Source: Candidatus Bathyarchaeota archaeon | GTDB lineage: Archaea > Thermoproteota > Bathyarchaeia > Bathyarchaeales > Bathycorpusculaceae | Length of the DNA: 49,070 bases | Direction of reading: 5' to 3' | Assembly (NCBI GenBank): GCA_003151735.1 | Contig: PLYI01000066.1 | Location: 1-49,070 of the forward strand | In this document: in pieces, positions 40,908-49,070 of the stretch | How positions within the stretch are numbered: position 1 is the first letter of the stretch | Layout of the letters: every line of letters begins with the position of its first letter | Notes under the pieces: model-generated | Told to the model about the DNA's origin: nothing | The model's database searches: none | What the model saw: only the letters and a program-made list of their open reading frames with translations | Position numbers and translations under genes: made by a program

Positions 40908-41966
40908 CTAAACTTCTACTTCTGAGTAATCGCCCACATGCAACTTTATGGTTCGGTTCCTCTGGTTACGGGTTATCTTTGCGTTTTTGCCGATTAAACT
41001 GTCCTCAAGCCGCTCAACGTCCCTAACAGTGACGCAGTCCTGCACGACGCAGTATTCAAGGTTGGAATTGCAAATCTTTGAACCGTCTCCAATGCTGGTG
41101 TAAGGTCCGATGAAGGAGCCCTCAATCAACACCCCCTTTCCGATCACGCATGGCCCCCTAATGGTGCTGTTCACAATTTTTGATTCTGCAGCCACATTAA
41201 CTCTGCCGTCCACAGTACTGTTGATTACTGTTCCTTTAATGTCACGTTGAATATACTCATCAAGTATCTTAGCGTTAGCGGATAAAATGTCGTCTTTTTT
41301 GCCTGTGTCAAGCCACCAAGAATTCAAGATTTCAGCCTTAACTGGAAAACCCATGTTTATCATTTCTTGGATAGCATCGGTAATTTCGAGTTCACCACGC
41401 CAAGACGGTTTAATCCGTTCTATAGCCTCATGTACTTTATTTGAGAACAAGTAAGTCCCAATAATCGCTAGATTGCCAATAGGCGTTTTAGGCTTCTCAA
41501 CCAAGCGGACAATATTGCCCTTCTCATCCAACTGGGCGATTCCAAAACTCGAGGGATTATCCACTTCCTTAAGAATAATAAGTGCGTCAAGATGTTCATT
41601 TTTAAATTTTTTAACAAATGATTCTAAGCCTTGACCGGTCACGTTATCGCCTAAGCACATTACAAATGAATCTGAACCCAAAAAATGCTTAGCAGTTTTG
41701 ACTGCATGTGCTAAGCCGAGTGGTTCCTGAGGAATATAACAGACATTAAGGTTCCAGCTAGAGCCATCTTTCACGTAATCCTCAACAAACTGTCCCGTTT
41801 CATGTGCAGTGATGATGCCAACTTTTTTTATGCTGGTTGCTGCTACCTGATCAAGAACGTATCCTAAGATAGGTTTGTTTGCCACAGGAATAAGTTGTTT
41901 GGCACAAGTAAAAGTTAAAGGTCGGAGGCGTGTGCCTTTTCCGCCGCTGAGAACAAGCGCTTTCAT
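40908..41966 (-). CDS. rmlA: Glucose-1-phosphate thymidylyltransferase (long form)
   Basis: The 352-residue enzyme has the nucleotidyltransferase head LSGGKGTRLRPLTFTCAKQL, then LGDNVTGQG, RGELEITDAIQ and WWLDTGKKDD. The last 110 residues show left-handed beta-helix repeats (VNVAAESKIVNSTIRGPCVI, then SFIGPYTSIGDGSKI). This long archaeal form with the helix is common in archaea. It starts the dTDP-rhamnose route and is encoded just upstream of rmlC. The start ATG has AAGGGA six bases before it. Confidence 0.94.
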   Translation of the reverse strand: MKALVLSGGKGTRLRPLTFTCAKQLIPVANKPILGYVLDQVAATSIKKVGIITAHETGQFVEDYVKDGSSWNLNVCYIPQEPLGLAHAVKTAKHFLGSDSFVMCLGDNVTGQGLESFVKKFKNEHLDALIILKEVDNPSSFGIAQLDEKGNIVRLVEKPKTPIGNLAIIGTYLFSNKVHEAIERIKPSWRGELEITDAIQEMINMGFPVKAEILNSWWLDTGKKDDILSANAKILDEYIQRDIKGTVINSTVDGRVNVAAESKIVNSTIRGPCVIGKGVLIEGSFIGPYTSIGDGSKICNSNLEYCVVQDCVTVRDVERLEDSLIGKNAKITRNQRNRTIKLHVGDYSEVEV

Positions 41967-42678
41967 ATCAATCCCTTAACTGATAAGTGAAACGGGATAT
42001 TATGACTTACTGTTTGCCGCTATTAAGATATTTCCCAGCAAACGCTGTCTCTTATAAAAGTTGGTCCAGAGGCGGGTTGTTTGTTTGCTTTATATAAAGG
42101 GTGGGGGTCAGTGAAGAGCAAGCGACCTTTTTCGGGTTCCAGCGCACTTGTGGCTCACAATTGGACTGCACCTAAAGTTAACGCTGATAACAAATCACAG
42201 TAAGCAGGTTAGTTTGTTGGTTGTTGTTGGGTATAGGATTTTACTGCTACAACTACTAAAGAGAATCAAATCAGCACAGCAAATAAAGAATCCGAATTCA
42301 AAGCCCAGAGCAATTGTAGTTGTATCGTTACAACCACATAATTCTATAAACAAACAAAACAATAACAGTACCAAGCCCTCGTCTGCCAAGTATAGGGAAG
42401 AGAATATGAAAAAATCTAAAGAGTTGATACTTTTTTCTTTGATTAATCGAAAAGCTAAATTCAAGTTCACTCGTTCATGCGGCCTATACTCAAACGTTAG
42501 CTATACATGTACGCATACGGGTGGAAGCTGCTGCGGCCAATACAGAAAATTAAGTCGCTCTAAAGAAAACTTTGATACCCAAACAAACCCATACTTAATT
42601 GAGATTCTTCAATAAATCGAATTCCTTCTTTCCTGAGCAATAAATAATTACCAATTCAACTATTCTACCGCTTAATTT
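41967..42678. other. 712-base gap between rmlA and wzx, with a possible small gene
   Basis: It contains a perfect palindromic TATA box CTTTATATAAAG (42088-42099), a second TATA-like box on the minus strand near 41996-42004 for rmlA, and an A/C-rich tract on the plus strand from about 42180 to 42400. A small Cys-rich frame follows at 42406-42615. The longer frame that begins at GTG 42148 reads low-complexity residues and is not credible as a whole. Confidence 0.45.
42406..42615 (+). CDS. Possible small Cys-rich protein, 69 residues
   Basis: An ATG at 42406 with GGGAAGAG 4-11 bases before it opens a basic frame. It reads KKSKELILFSLINRKAKFKF and then YTCTHTGGSCCGQYRKL, with a vicinal Cys pair. 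No family is recognised. Support is the ribosome site and the plus-strand TATA box at 42088. The region is AT-rich, so it may be chance. Confidence 0.35.
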   Translation: MKKSKELILFSLINRKAKFKFTRSCGLYSNVSYTCTHTGGSCCGQYRKLSRSKENFDTQTNPYLIEILQ

Positions 42679-44259
42679 CTATTCATTTTGTACAGCATTC
42701 ATTAACTTCTCAATTAAGTTAAGCACGATTGTTAAGGGTTTTCTCAGAGGACCCATTGCATTACCGATTTCCCGAACATTTCCCAAGTCAGCCTTGCTTA
42801 CTGTTCGAGTGACAATAGCTAGAAGTAGGAAAGCAACCACGAATACAACCACGCCGATAACTAATTGCACAGGGCTACTGAACGGTAACTGAGAGACCGC
42901 CATATAAGTTAACACTCCAGCGACAACTGAAGAAAACGTAATCTTTGCCGAAGAAACCCAATCTATTGAAACACCAAACTTTCTCTTAATAAAACGTAAA
43001 CTTAAGAAAAAGCTAGGAAGACTAACTATTATTGTTGTAACAATCAAGCCAATGATGCCAAACTGAGAAATCAACACAAAACTCAACGGAAACCCTATTG
43101 CAACATTGAGGAGCGTTAATTTCAGGTTGTACTTTGTGTATCCTTGACCGTTTATTAAGCTACCAGTGCTTAAGCTTCCAAGAGCAGAAAAAAGGTAAAT
43201 CACCGATAGCAAAGCAAGGTAAAGAGGAGCTTGAACATACCTATTTTCGAAAATAGTGCCAATAGCAGGCTGCGACAAAGCCATAACCATTACAGTAACA
43301 GGCATAACAATAAGTGCTGCATACTTAACTGAATACTGAAAAACATTCTTGAGTGTTTCCTTATCTTTTTGTGCATCCAGTTTGGAGAATGCTGGAAACA
43401 GCATTGTCGTCACTGGAGTTGCAAAAAAAGTTATTAAAACTACAAAATTCAACGCGACAGAATAATTTCCAATTGATGCATTATTGGTTACGAAAATTGC
43501 CATAATAAAACTGTAGAATTGAGTAAGGAATCCTGATAAAATAGCGCCTATCGAGACAGGCAGCCCATACTTGAGCATGATCTTGATTGTCTTCATTAAC
43601 TCTAATTTACTACTGGTTGACTTAGGCAACGACCGATACATTACGTACATGAGTAACACTCCGATTGTTCCTGCAAATATAACTCCTATTGAAAAGCCCA
43701 TGACGGCTCCAAGAGTACCTAAACCTAAAATCACAAATGCAATTATCAGAACAGTTTTAACTAATGATTGAACAATTAACATGATACTGTTAAGATGCAT
43801 TTTCTCCATGCCAGTGAAAGCGGCAGATGCCGTATTGACCAAAGCGCCGGTTAAGACGAATAAAGAAGCAATTTGGATTAACTGAACTATAGCCGGACGC
43901 CCATAGAATCCAGCTAGAAACTGTGAAAGCACCAAAGATAAGACCGAAAGCGCGAGACCCACAAGGATTTCGAAGACTAATCCAGAAATGAAAACACTTC
44001 TAATTTTTGCCACATTATTTTCGTTGTTGTATTCTGCAGAATATTTTATCATAGCTGTGGTTACGCCCCAATCTCTAAATGTGGAAAAAAGGTTGGGTGC
44101 AGCAAGAGCAATTGCATATAAACCCATGTTTTCTGGACCTAAAAGCCTGGCAATAAATATTGTTCCAACGGCTGAGATAACTGTGGAGAGCACTAGGCCC
44201 CATAATAAGTGAAACCCACCTTTGGCTGAAACCCTCGCCATCTCAGTAGCCTTTGACAT
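42679..44259 (-). CDS. Polysaccharide flippase, Wzx/MATE-like
   Basis: This 526-residue protein has about 14 hydrophobic helices, with family text such as FARLLGPENMGLYAIALA-like (IARLLGPENMGLYA), LLNVAIGFPLSFVLI and a basic loop (RFIKRKFGVSID). It belongs to the MVF superfamily that flips lipid-linked sugars. It sits between ugd and rmlA, fitting assembly of a surface glycan. The C-terminal 50 residues are hydrophilic. Confidence 0.88.
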   Translation of the reverse strand: MSKATEMARVSAKGGFHLLWGLVLSTVISAVGTIFIARLLGPENMGLYAIALAAPNLFSTFRDWGVTTAMIKYSAEYNNENNVAKIRSVFISGLVFEILVGLALSVLSLVLSQFLAGFYGRPAIVQLIQIASLFVLTGALVNTASAAFTGMEKMHLNSIMLIVQSLVKTVLIIAFVILGLGTLGAVMGFSIGVIFAGTIGVLLMYVMYRSLPKSTSSKLELMKTIKIMLKYGLPVSIGAILSGFLTQFYSFIMAIFVTNNASIGNYSVALNFVVLITFFATPVTTMLFPAFSKLDAQKDKETLKNVFQYSVKYAALIVMPVTVMVMALSQPAIGTIFENRYVQAPLYLALLSVIYLFSALGSLSTGSLINGQGYTKYNLKLTLLNVAIGFPLSFVLISQFGIIGLIVTTIIVSLPSFFLSLRFIKRKFGVSIDWVSSAKITFSSVVAGVLTYMAVSQLPFSSPVQLVIGVVVFVVAFLLLAIVTRTVSKADLGNVREIGNAMGPLRKPLTIVLNLIEKLMNAVQNE

Positions 44260-44460
44260 TTCTCTCTCACAGCCTTTGTCTTTGTGAGTTAACTGTTGGG
44301 GGAGATGTGCTGTTTATCGGTTTTGGTTTGGAGAATTGTTTATTTGGTTTATGTGATTGTTTGAGAGGGGTTAGTGTTTGTTTATACGGTTTGTTTATAC
44401 AGTTGGTTAGAGGAAAGAGTTTGCGGTGGCGCAATAAAATTGGGTATGTTAAAAGATTTG
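44260..44460 (-). other. Low-complexity spacer between ugd and wzx
   Basis: The plus strand is G/T-rich with repeats such as GGTTTGTTTATAC (two offset copies near 44379-44400); the transcribed minus strand is A/C-rich. No gene is seen. Confidence 0.4.
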
Positions 44461-45816
44461 TCACTCAACATTTTTTCCGAGACCGATGGCGGTAAATTCA
44501 AGTTTAGCCGCATAAGTTATTGGATCATAGATTCTTCTACCGTCAATGAGCACGGGCTGCTTCATGTTCTTTATGTAATCGTCGGGTGTTAGTTTTTTGA
44601 ATTCTTCCCATTCTGTTACGATGATGCAGGCGTCTGAATTCTTAATACATTCAAGCGCTGAGCAGGCGTAACTGATTCTATTTCCGAAGATAGTTTTTGC
44701 TACCTGTGTAGCAATTGGGTCATAAGCCGACACGTTGGCGCCTTCGTTGAGCAGTTGGTTTACTATGGGTATAACCCGTGCTTCCCTCATGTCATCGGTA
44801 TCTGGCTTAAACGCTAAACCCAAAATAGCAATCTTTTTGCCCTCAAGATTGCCCAGACGTTCTCTGCAGAATTTAACAGCTTTCAAAGGTTGAGTCTTAT
44901 TTACCTGCTCAACGCTAGCCAAAAGCTCAGGAACATAACCCAAGCTTTTCGAGCATGCAATCAACGCCTTAACATCTTTAGGAAAACATGAGCCGCCATA
45001 ACCTAACCCAGCATCCAAAAAAAGTGGACCAATGCGCTTGTCAAGTCCCATGGCTTTAGCCACCACTTTCACGTCGGCCCCGGGAATTTGCTCGCAAATG
45101 TTAGCAATCGTGTTGATGAAGCTGATTTTTGTGGCAAGCATTGCGTTGCTGGCGTATTTGATGAGTTCAGCCGTTGAGAGAGTGGTTCTAATCAACGAAG
45201 GCATGTGAGCGCCGTAGAAACCTTTGTATAAATTTTCCAGAGTGTCGCCTGATTGTTTATCAATTGAACCAATGACGACTCTTTCAGCGTTCAATGTATC
45301 TTGAAAAGCGGAGCCTTGACGCAGAAACTCAGGATTCATGCACAAGCCAAAGCCTGCGCCACATTTCTTTTTTGATTCTCTTTCAAGAATCGGTTTAACA
45401 ACATTCTGCGTTGTTCCAGGCACAACTGTGCTCTTAATTACGATAACATGGTAACTGTCTTTGTTTTTGAGTGCTTTACCTAATTCGCGTGAGGAAGATT
45501 CTATATACTGAAGGTCAATGCTGCCGTCTGCTTTACTTGGGGTTCCTACAGCAACAAACGTCAAATCCGTTTCCTCAATTATCCAGTCCACCCGGTTAAC
45601 TAAACCTTTCAGAGTACCGTTCTGGATGCTTTCAGCAAGTTTTTCCTGAAGCATTGGCTCATGAAAAGGAGCAACCCCCTGGTTTATTTTAGATATTTTC
45701 TTTTCATCAACATCACAAACACTAACTCTGTAACCTCTACTCGCAAATCCGACCGCCGTACATAAACCGACGTACCCAGCACCTACAACTGAAATGTTTG
45801 GTTTCTTCAACCCCAT
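44461..45816 (-). CDS. ugd: UDP-glucose 6-dehydrogenase
   Basis: The 451-residue enzyme oxidises UDP-glucose to UDP-glucuronate with NAD+. It has VVGAGYVGLCTAVGFASRGY, CMNPEFLRQGSAF, and the active-site Cys in GYGGSCFPKDVKAL, then LAFKPDTDDMREAR. It is divergent from galU, with both promoters in a 70-base spacer. With galU and the epimerase-family gene at 46766 it forms a path to UDP-xylose. Confidence 0.95.
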   Translation of the reverse strand: MGLKKPNISVVGAGYVGLCTAVGFASRGYRVSVCDVDEKKISKINQGVAPFHEPMLQEKLAESIQNGTLKGLVNRVDWIIEETDLTFVAVGTPSKADGSIDLQYIESSSRELGKALKNKDSYHVIVIKSTVVPGTTQNVVKPILERESKKKCGAGFGLCMNPEFLRQGSAFQDTLNAERVVIGSIDKQSGDTLENLYKGFYGAHMPSLIRTTLSTAELIKYASNAMLATKISFINTIANICEQIPGADVKVVAKAMGLDKRIGPLFLDAGLGYGGSCFPKDVKALIACSKSLGYVPELLASVEQVNKTQPLKAVKFCRERLGNLEGKKIAILGLAFKPDTDDMREARVIPIVNQLLNEGANVSAYDPIATQVAKTIFGNRISYACSALECIKNSDACIIVTEWEEFKKLTPDDYIKNMKQPVLIDGRRIYDPITYAAKLEFTAIGLGKNVE

Positions 45817-45842
45817 TCTCTTCCTATATTCGTGATCGCTGG

Positions 45843-45869
45843 AATTTATAATTCATTAAATATATATTG
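45843..45869. promoter_or_regulatory. Divergent TATA boxes for ugd and galU
   Basis: The minus strand reads GAATTATAAATTCC (45842-45855) for ugd, and the plus strand AAATATATATTGG (45858-45870) for galU. Expected start sites are near 45822 and 45889. Confidence 0.5.
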
Positions 45870-45899
45870 GTTGTTTAAGAATGAAGAATGGAGACCCGA

Positions 45900-46769
45900 A
45901 TGATTCGAAAAGTCATAATACCCGCCGCTGGCTTAGGAACACGCCTTTTTCCAGCCACTAAAGAACAACCCAAAGAAATGCTGCCTATCTTCTCAAAAAC
46001 AGCACAAGGGGACATGACTGTAAAACCCGTTGTGCAATTGGTTTTTGAACAATTACATGATGGAGGGCTCCGAGAATTCTGCTATGTTGTAGGCAGAGGC
46101 AAACGAGGCATAGAAGACCATTTTACGCCTGACGCGCAATGCATCAGAACACTTGAAGGCATGGGCAAAAACGGCCTAGCTTCCGATTTAGAGGGGTTCT
46201 ATGGTAAGCTTGAGTCTTCGACAATTATGTGGGTTAATCAACCCGAACCAAAAGGGTTTGGAAACGCAGTTTTGATGGCTCAACCCTTCGTTGAAAACGA
46301 AAGCTGCATGGTTCATGCGGGAGATAGCTGCATAATTTCGGAAAAAATGGATTATGTAAAAAAACTTTTAGAAGCTTTTAAGCGGTTTAATGCCGATGCG
46401 GCATTTCTTGTTCTGGAAATTGACAATCCTAGACAATACGGAATTGTTGAAGGAGAGGAAATAGAACCAGGAATAATAAAAGTTAAGGCAGTGGTTGAAA
46501 AACCTGAAAAACCCAAGACAAACTGGGCAATAATGGCCATGTATATTTTTCATCCCGTTATCTTCAAAGCCTTAGAAGCAACAAAGCCTGGAAAAAACGG
46601 AGAAATCCAGCTTACCGACGCCATACAAAAACTTGTTGACTGGGACCTGAAGGTGTACGCTGTAAAGTTGGATAAAAGTTATTCACATTTGGATATTGGA
46701 AGCCCAGAAAGATACTGGGAAGCATTAGAGCTTTCACACCGGCAATTTTGGAAGAGAGCAAAAGTATGA
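45900..46769 (+). CDS. galU: UTP-glucose-1-phosphate uridylyltransferase
   Basis: This 289-residue enzyme makes UDP-glucose. It has IPAAGLGTRLFPATKEQPKE, the HAGDSCII nucleotide-metal segment, VVEKPEKPKTNWAIMAMYIF and GEIQLTDAIQKLVD. The start is ATG 45900, with GGAG six bases before it; an earlier ATG at 45888 lies before the expected message start. The stop overlaps the next gene (ATGA). Confidence 0.94.
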   Translation: MIRKVIIPAAGLGTRLFPATKEQPKEMLPIFSKTAQGDMTVKPVVQLVFEQLHDGGLREFCYVVGRGKRGIEDHFTPDAQCIRTLEGMGKNGLASDLEGFYGKLESSTIMWVNQPEPKGFGNAVLMAQPFVENESCMVHAGDSCIISEKMDYVKKLLEAFKRFNADAAFLVLEIDNPRQYGIVEGEEIEPGIIKVKAVVEKPEKPKTNWAIMAMYIFHPVIFKALEATKPGKNGEIQLTDAIQKLVDWDLKVYAVKLDKSYSHLDIGSPERYWEALELSHRQFWKRAKV

Positions 46770-47770
46770 TTGATAAAATAATTAGCGAAGATATGGATAG
46801 GATAAAAAAAACTATTAAAAAAGATGTTTTCTCAGACAAAAAAGTGCTGATTACAGGAGGCGCGGGCTTCATCGGAAGCTGGCTCTGCGATGTGCTAATA
46901 AAATTGGGCTCTCAAGTAATAGCACTAGACGACTTATCTACTGGAAGAACAAAAAATGTCGATCATCTATCAAAAAATAAGGCTTTCAAGTTCATTAAAT
47001 CTGATGTTTGTGCATTTGAAAACAAAGAAAAAGTCGATTTAATTCTTCATATGGCAGGACACGCCTCCCCAGACGAGTACCAAACGCACCCAATTGAGAC
47101 TTTACAAACTAGTGCTTCAGGAACCTTTGCCATGGCAGAATTAGCTAGGAAAAACGACGCTGTGCTACTGTTTGCTTCAACCTCAGAGGTTTATGGGGAC
47201 GCTGAAATCGTGCCTACGCCTGAAACTTACTGGGGAAGAGTTAACCCAATTGGACCACGATCCTGTTATGATGAGGGAAAACGGTTTGCAGAAGCATTGT
47301 TGATGGCTTATAGTAAACAATATGGGTTGGACGTTAGGGTTCCAAGAATTTTCAATTCATATGGTCCACGCCTGCGGGAGGACGGGTTATATGGCAGAGC
47401 TATGTCACGATTCATTTTGCAAGCATTGACAAATCAATCTATAACAGTTTATGGTGATGGAAAGCAAACCCGGTCTTTCTGCTACATAACTGATACCGTA
47501 ACAGCTTTAATGTTACTGACGGCAAACCCGAAGGCTAAGAGCGAAGTTGTAAACATAGGCAACACGCAAGAAGTAACCATATTAGACTTAGCCACGAAAG
47601 TTAAAGAAATAACAAAAAGCAAATCCCAAATAGAATTTTATCCAATGCCTAAAGATGACCCGAAAAGACGCTGCCCAAACATAGGCAAATTGGAAACATT
47701 GGTTGGTTGGAAGCCTGACGTAAGTTTTGAAGAAGGACTTAAGAAGACTGTGACGTGGTTTTCTAAGTAG
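46766..47770 (+). CDS. UDP-glucuronate decarboxylase (UDP-xylose synthase)-like SDR enzyme
   Basis: The 334-residue protein has a 30-residue basic leader, VLITGGAGFIGSWLCD for NAD+, the HMAGHASPDEYQTHP segment, the ASTSEVYGD segment, YWGRVNPIGPRSCYDEGKR with Tyr and Lys of the SDR triad, and RIFNSYGPR. The NPIGPRSCYDEGKR stretch is diagnostic of UXS enzymes. Substrate UDP-glucuronate would come from ugd. The start is ATG 46766 in an ATGA overlap with galU, with GGAAGAG before it. UXS is uncommon in archaea. Confidence 0.88.
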   Translation: MIDKIISEDMDRIKKTIKKDVFSDKKVLITGGAGFIGSWLCDVLIKLGSQVIALDDLSTGRTKNVDHLSKNKAFKFIKSDVCAFENKEKVDLILHMAGHASPDEYQTHPIETLQTSASGTFAMAELARKNDAVLLFASTSEVYGDAEIVPTPETYWGRVNPIGPRSCYDEGKRFAEALLMAYSKQYGLDVRVPRIFNSYGPRLREDGLYGRAMSRFILQALTNQSITVYGDGKQTRSFCYITDTVTALMLLTANPKAKSEVVNIGNTQEVTILDLATKVKEITKSKSQIEFYPMPKDDPKRRCPNIGKLETLVGWKPDVSFEEGLKKTVTWFSK

Positions 47771-48077
47771 GCCTTAGTTTTTGTTTTGTGTGGTTGTGGG
47801 TTTTTTCGGTACCACTACTTTTTGTTTGTGGGTTTTGTTGTGTTTTGTTTTTGGGTTGTTTTCTGTTGGTTGTTGGTTGTGGCGTGGTTGGTTAGTTTAA
47901 CTAGTGTGCATGGTTGGTATGGTGGTTTTTTTGGTTGTGGAAGTGATGCATGTTGGGTTTCACTTGTTGTGTTAAGTTCTATTCTCAGGGGATAACTGCG
48001 AGGAATAGTATGTGAGTTGACAGCCTTGCCAACCCAAGAATTCACTCTATCATTATTGCTTCTATCAGGGGATTGAA
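47771..48077 (+). other. GT-rich low-complexity gap
   Basis: From about 47778 to 47940 the plus strand is almost only G and T (TTTTGTTTGTG-like units, several GTTGGTTG units). An open frame at 47786-47995 is a by-product of the composition. From 47960 the composition becomes normal, with no gene seen before the vapB remnant. Confidence 0.55.
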
Positions 48078-48218
48078 GTGTGCATCGCCCGTCAAGATTT
48101 TAGATTTAAGCTTTCTGGCGAGCTCAAAGAAGAAATAGACAAATTAAAACCCGCACTCGAAAAAATGAGCATCGAAGACACAGTGAAAAGCATAAGAGAA
48201 GACCGAGACAGCAGATGA
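48078..48218 (+). CDS. VapB-like antitoxin, probably N-terminally shortened
   Basis: The 46-residue frame starts at GTG 48078 and ends at TGA 48218. The end LEKMSIEDTVKSIREDRDSR is the usual tail of VapB antitoxins that fits the toxin groove. The N-terminal ribbon-helix-helix DNA-binding part is shortened or missing. The stop overlaps the vapC start (ATGA), as in intact vapBC pairs. Confidence 0.6.
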   Translation: MCIARQDFRFKLSGELKEEIDKLKPALEKMSIEDTVKSIREDRDSR

Positions 48219-48621
48219 AACGTCTATTCGATCCTCAGCCATATTCAGAGCCTTTAAAGAAAACAAAATCGAACTCTTAGCAGGAAACTACACATTAGAA
48301 ATAGCTAGGTATGAGCTGGGAAACATCATTTGGAAAAATTTTTTTTTAAAATCAAAAATTTCAAAAGAAGAAGCAAAAATGATTACAATAGCAATCAAAC
48401 ACGGGCTATCAATCATGGAAGTCCTACAAATAGCCTGCAATGAAGAAGAAATCTTGGAGATCGCAACACAACTGAAAATAACATCTTACGACGCCTCATA
48501 CGATTACTTTGCCAAAACCAAAGAACTACGATTAATAACCTAAGATTTACACCTAATAAAAAAAATAACACCCACCATCAACATTTCAACATTAAGCGAA
48601 ATTAAGCAAGCAACACAATAG
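48215..48621 (+). pseudogene. Broken VapC (PIN-domain) toxin gene
   Basis: ATG 48215 starts MKRLFD, the first strand and Asp of a PIN domain. One base is missing after it; the frame resumes as SSAIFRAFKENKIELLAGNY and TLEIARYELGNIIWKN with the conserved Glu, and ITSYDASYDYFAKT with the conserved Asp. An in-frame TAA (48541-48543) follows LRLIT, and the same frame goes on with DLHLIKKITPTINIST to TAG at 48619. Thus one deletion and one nonsense codon break a normal-length VapC of about 135 residues. Confidence 0.78.
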
Positions 48622-48695
48622 CAAAAATAACCAACATAAAAACAACATTACCTTAGCAAGCACCTCTGTACCCAACTCAAGCACTTGCCCCGTAA

Positions 48696-49070
48696 TCAAA
48701 GGTTTTTGAGGTAGTCGATTATTTTTAAGTAATCTTCAGCCGATACGTACCAGCCGCTTTCGCGCATTTCTTTAACTTTCTCAATCAGCGTTTCCTTATT
48801 GATTTTTCCAGTTGCAAAAATTTTGCCTAAGATGTATCCAGTTCCGTGGAGTTCTATTCCCAGAATCCTTGCAACGGATCTGGCTAGTTTATCGTCAGCT
48901 ACAGCTATTCCATTTAGTTCCTTAGTTAAGCAGAGAACATCGGCTTCCGCCTCATGTAATGGATGCATTTCATTTACTGAAGCCATTTCCTTCACATATT
49001 TGAGGTATCCTTTGTTGCTAATGTTATGAACCCGGATTATTTCTTTTTCAAATAATGTTTCTAAAAGCGA
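48696..49070 (-). CDS. PIN-domain protein (DUF3368-like), 5' end beyond the window
   Basis: The minus-strand frame is open from the right edge to the stop at 48696 (at least 124 residues). It reads HPLHEAEADVLCLTKEL and IAVADDKLARSVARILGIEL, the acidic metal-site order of PIN nucleases, followed by LHGTGYILGKIFATGKI, and the ending SGWYVSAEDYLKIIDYL that is common in DUF3368-type predicted toxins. A GTG at 48995 is an internal start candidate, but the frame continues upstream without a stop. The beginning and any antitoxin lie outside the window. Confidence 0.8.
   Translation of the reverse strand, partial: SLLETLFEKEIIRVHNISNKGYLKYVKEMASVNEMHPLHEAEADVLCLTKELNGIAVADDKLARSVARILGIELHGTGYILGKIFATGKINKETLIEKVKEMRESGWYVSAEDYLKIIDYLKNL

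Noticed and set aside
42148-42615. 155-residue protein starting at GTG 42148
   Set aside because: The first 86 residues are low-complexity (Asn/Lys/Ser/Gln) from an A/C-rich tract. The credible start, if any, is ATG 42406.
47786-47995. 69-residue hydrophobic frame in the GT-rich tract
   Set aside because: Phe/Val/Gly/Trp/Cys content is what any frame of a G/T-only strand gives. There is no ribosome site.
1-49070. CRISPR arrays, rRNA genes and intact insertion sequences
   Set aside because: No regularly spaced direct repeats, no rRNA-like sequence and no intact transposase were seen on either strand.

Overview
The window is archaeal chromosomal DNA. The evidence is archaeal/eukaryote-type ribosomal proteins (S19e, L39e, L31e, L18Ae), eIF6, a prefoldin alpha subunit, FtsY, the PDCD5-type DNA-binding protein, RNase P protein Rpp21, a long-chain prenyl diphosphate synthase, TATA-like boxes about 25 nt ahead of starts, and T-rich gene ends. 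Soluble HdrABC fused into an operon with an FrhB-type F420 protein, plus a complex I without NADH-module genes, suggests an anaerobic lineage of the Bathyarchaeia type (Thermoproteota). That placement is inference; there is no 16S rRNA gene here.

Layout. 1-1370: a gene fragment at the left edge, then eroded coding remnants and a compound palindrome. 1371-3100: drug-type ABC exporter. 3459-9719: scattered single genes (amino-acid decarboxylase, GT-C-like membrane protein, SRPBCC protein, an orphan phage gpD/VgrG-like hub protein, unknown small proteins) mixed with a broken response regulator and a broken cupin. 9720-13836 (minus): information-processing cluster S19e-PDCD5-L39e-L31e, a 380-base gap with a hairpin terminator, then eIF6-L18Ae-prefoldin alpha-FtsY. 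14256-17998: prenyl diphosphate synthase, then a DoxX-type membrane protein flanked by two paralogous HTH-V4R (MsvR-like) regulators. 18114-23080 (minus): hdrA-hdrC-hdrB-frhB, overlapping end to start. 23376-25152: two FMN split-barrel proteins, the first carrying a membrane domain. 25256-35328 (minus): eleven-subunit complex I, order A-B-C-D-H-I-J-K-M-L-N. 35597-38415: MFS transporter, UbiE-type methyltransferase, YhbY protein and RNase P Rpp21. 38439-47770: surface glycan precursor locus: dTDP-rhamnose set (rmlA, rmlC, rmlB, rmlD), a Wzx-type flippase, and a UDP-xylose route (ugd, galU, UDP-glucuronate decarboxylase). 47771-49070: a GT-rich tract, a decayed vapBC pair and a PIN-domain gene cut by the right edge.

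How it fits together. The Hdr-FrhB operon can link F420 to a thiol/disulfide or ferredoxin couple. The complex I lacks NuoEFG and has no FpoF of its own; the FrhB protein encoded 7 kb away is a candidate F420 input for either complex. A UbiE-type methyltransferase close to complex I hints at a quinone as acceptor. The HTH-V4R regulators beside DoxX look like redox sensors for the same physiology. Points most worth a second look: a HdrA whose fused MvhD-like tail has lost every cluster cysteine; NuoD whose conserved N-terminus is readable only from a CTG codon in a 4-base overlap with nuoC; the paired V4R regulators; the orphan gpD-like protein; an acidic extension on L31e; and several genes broken by frameshifts, which may be true decay or assembly error.
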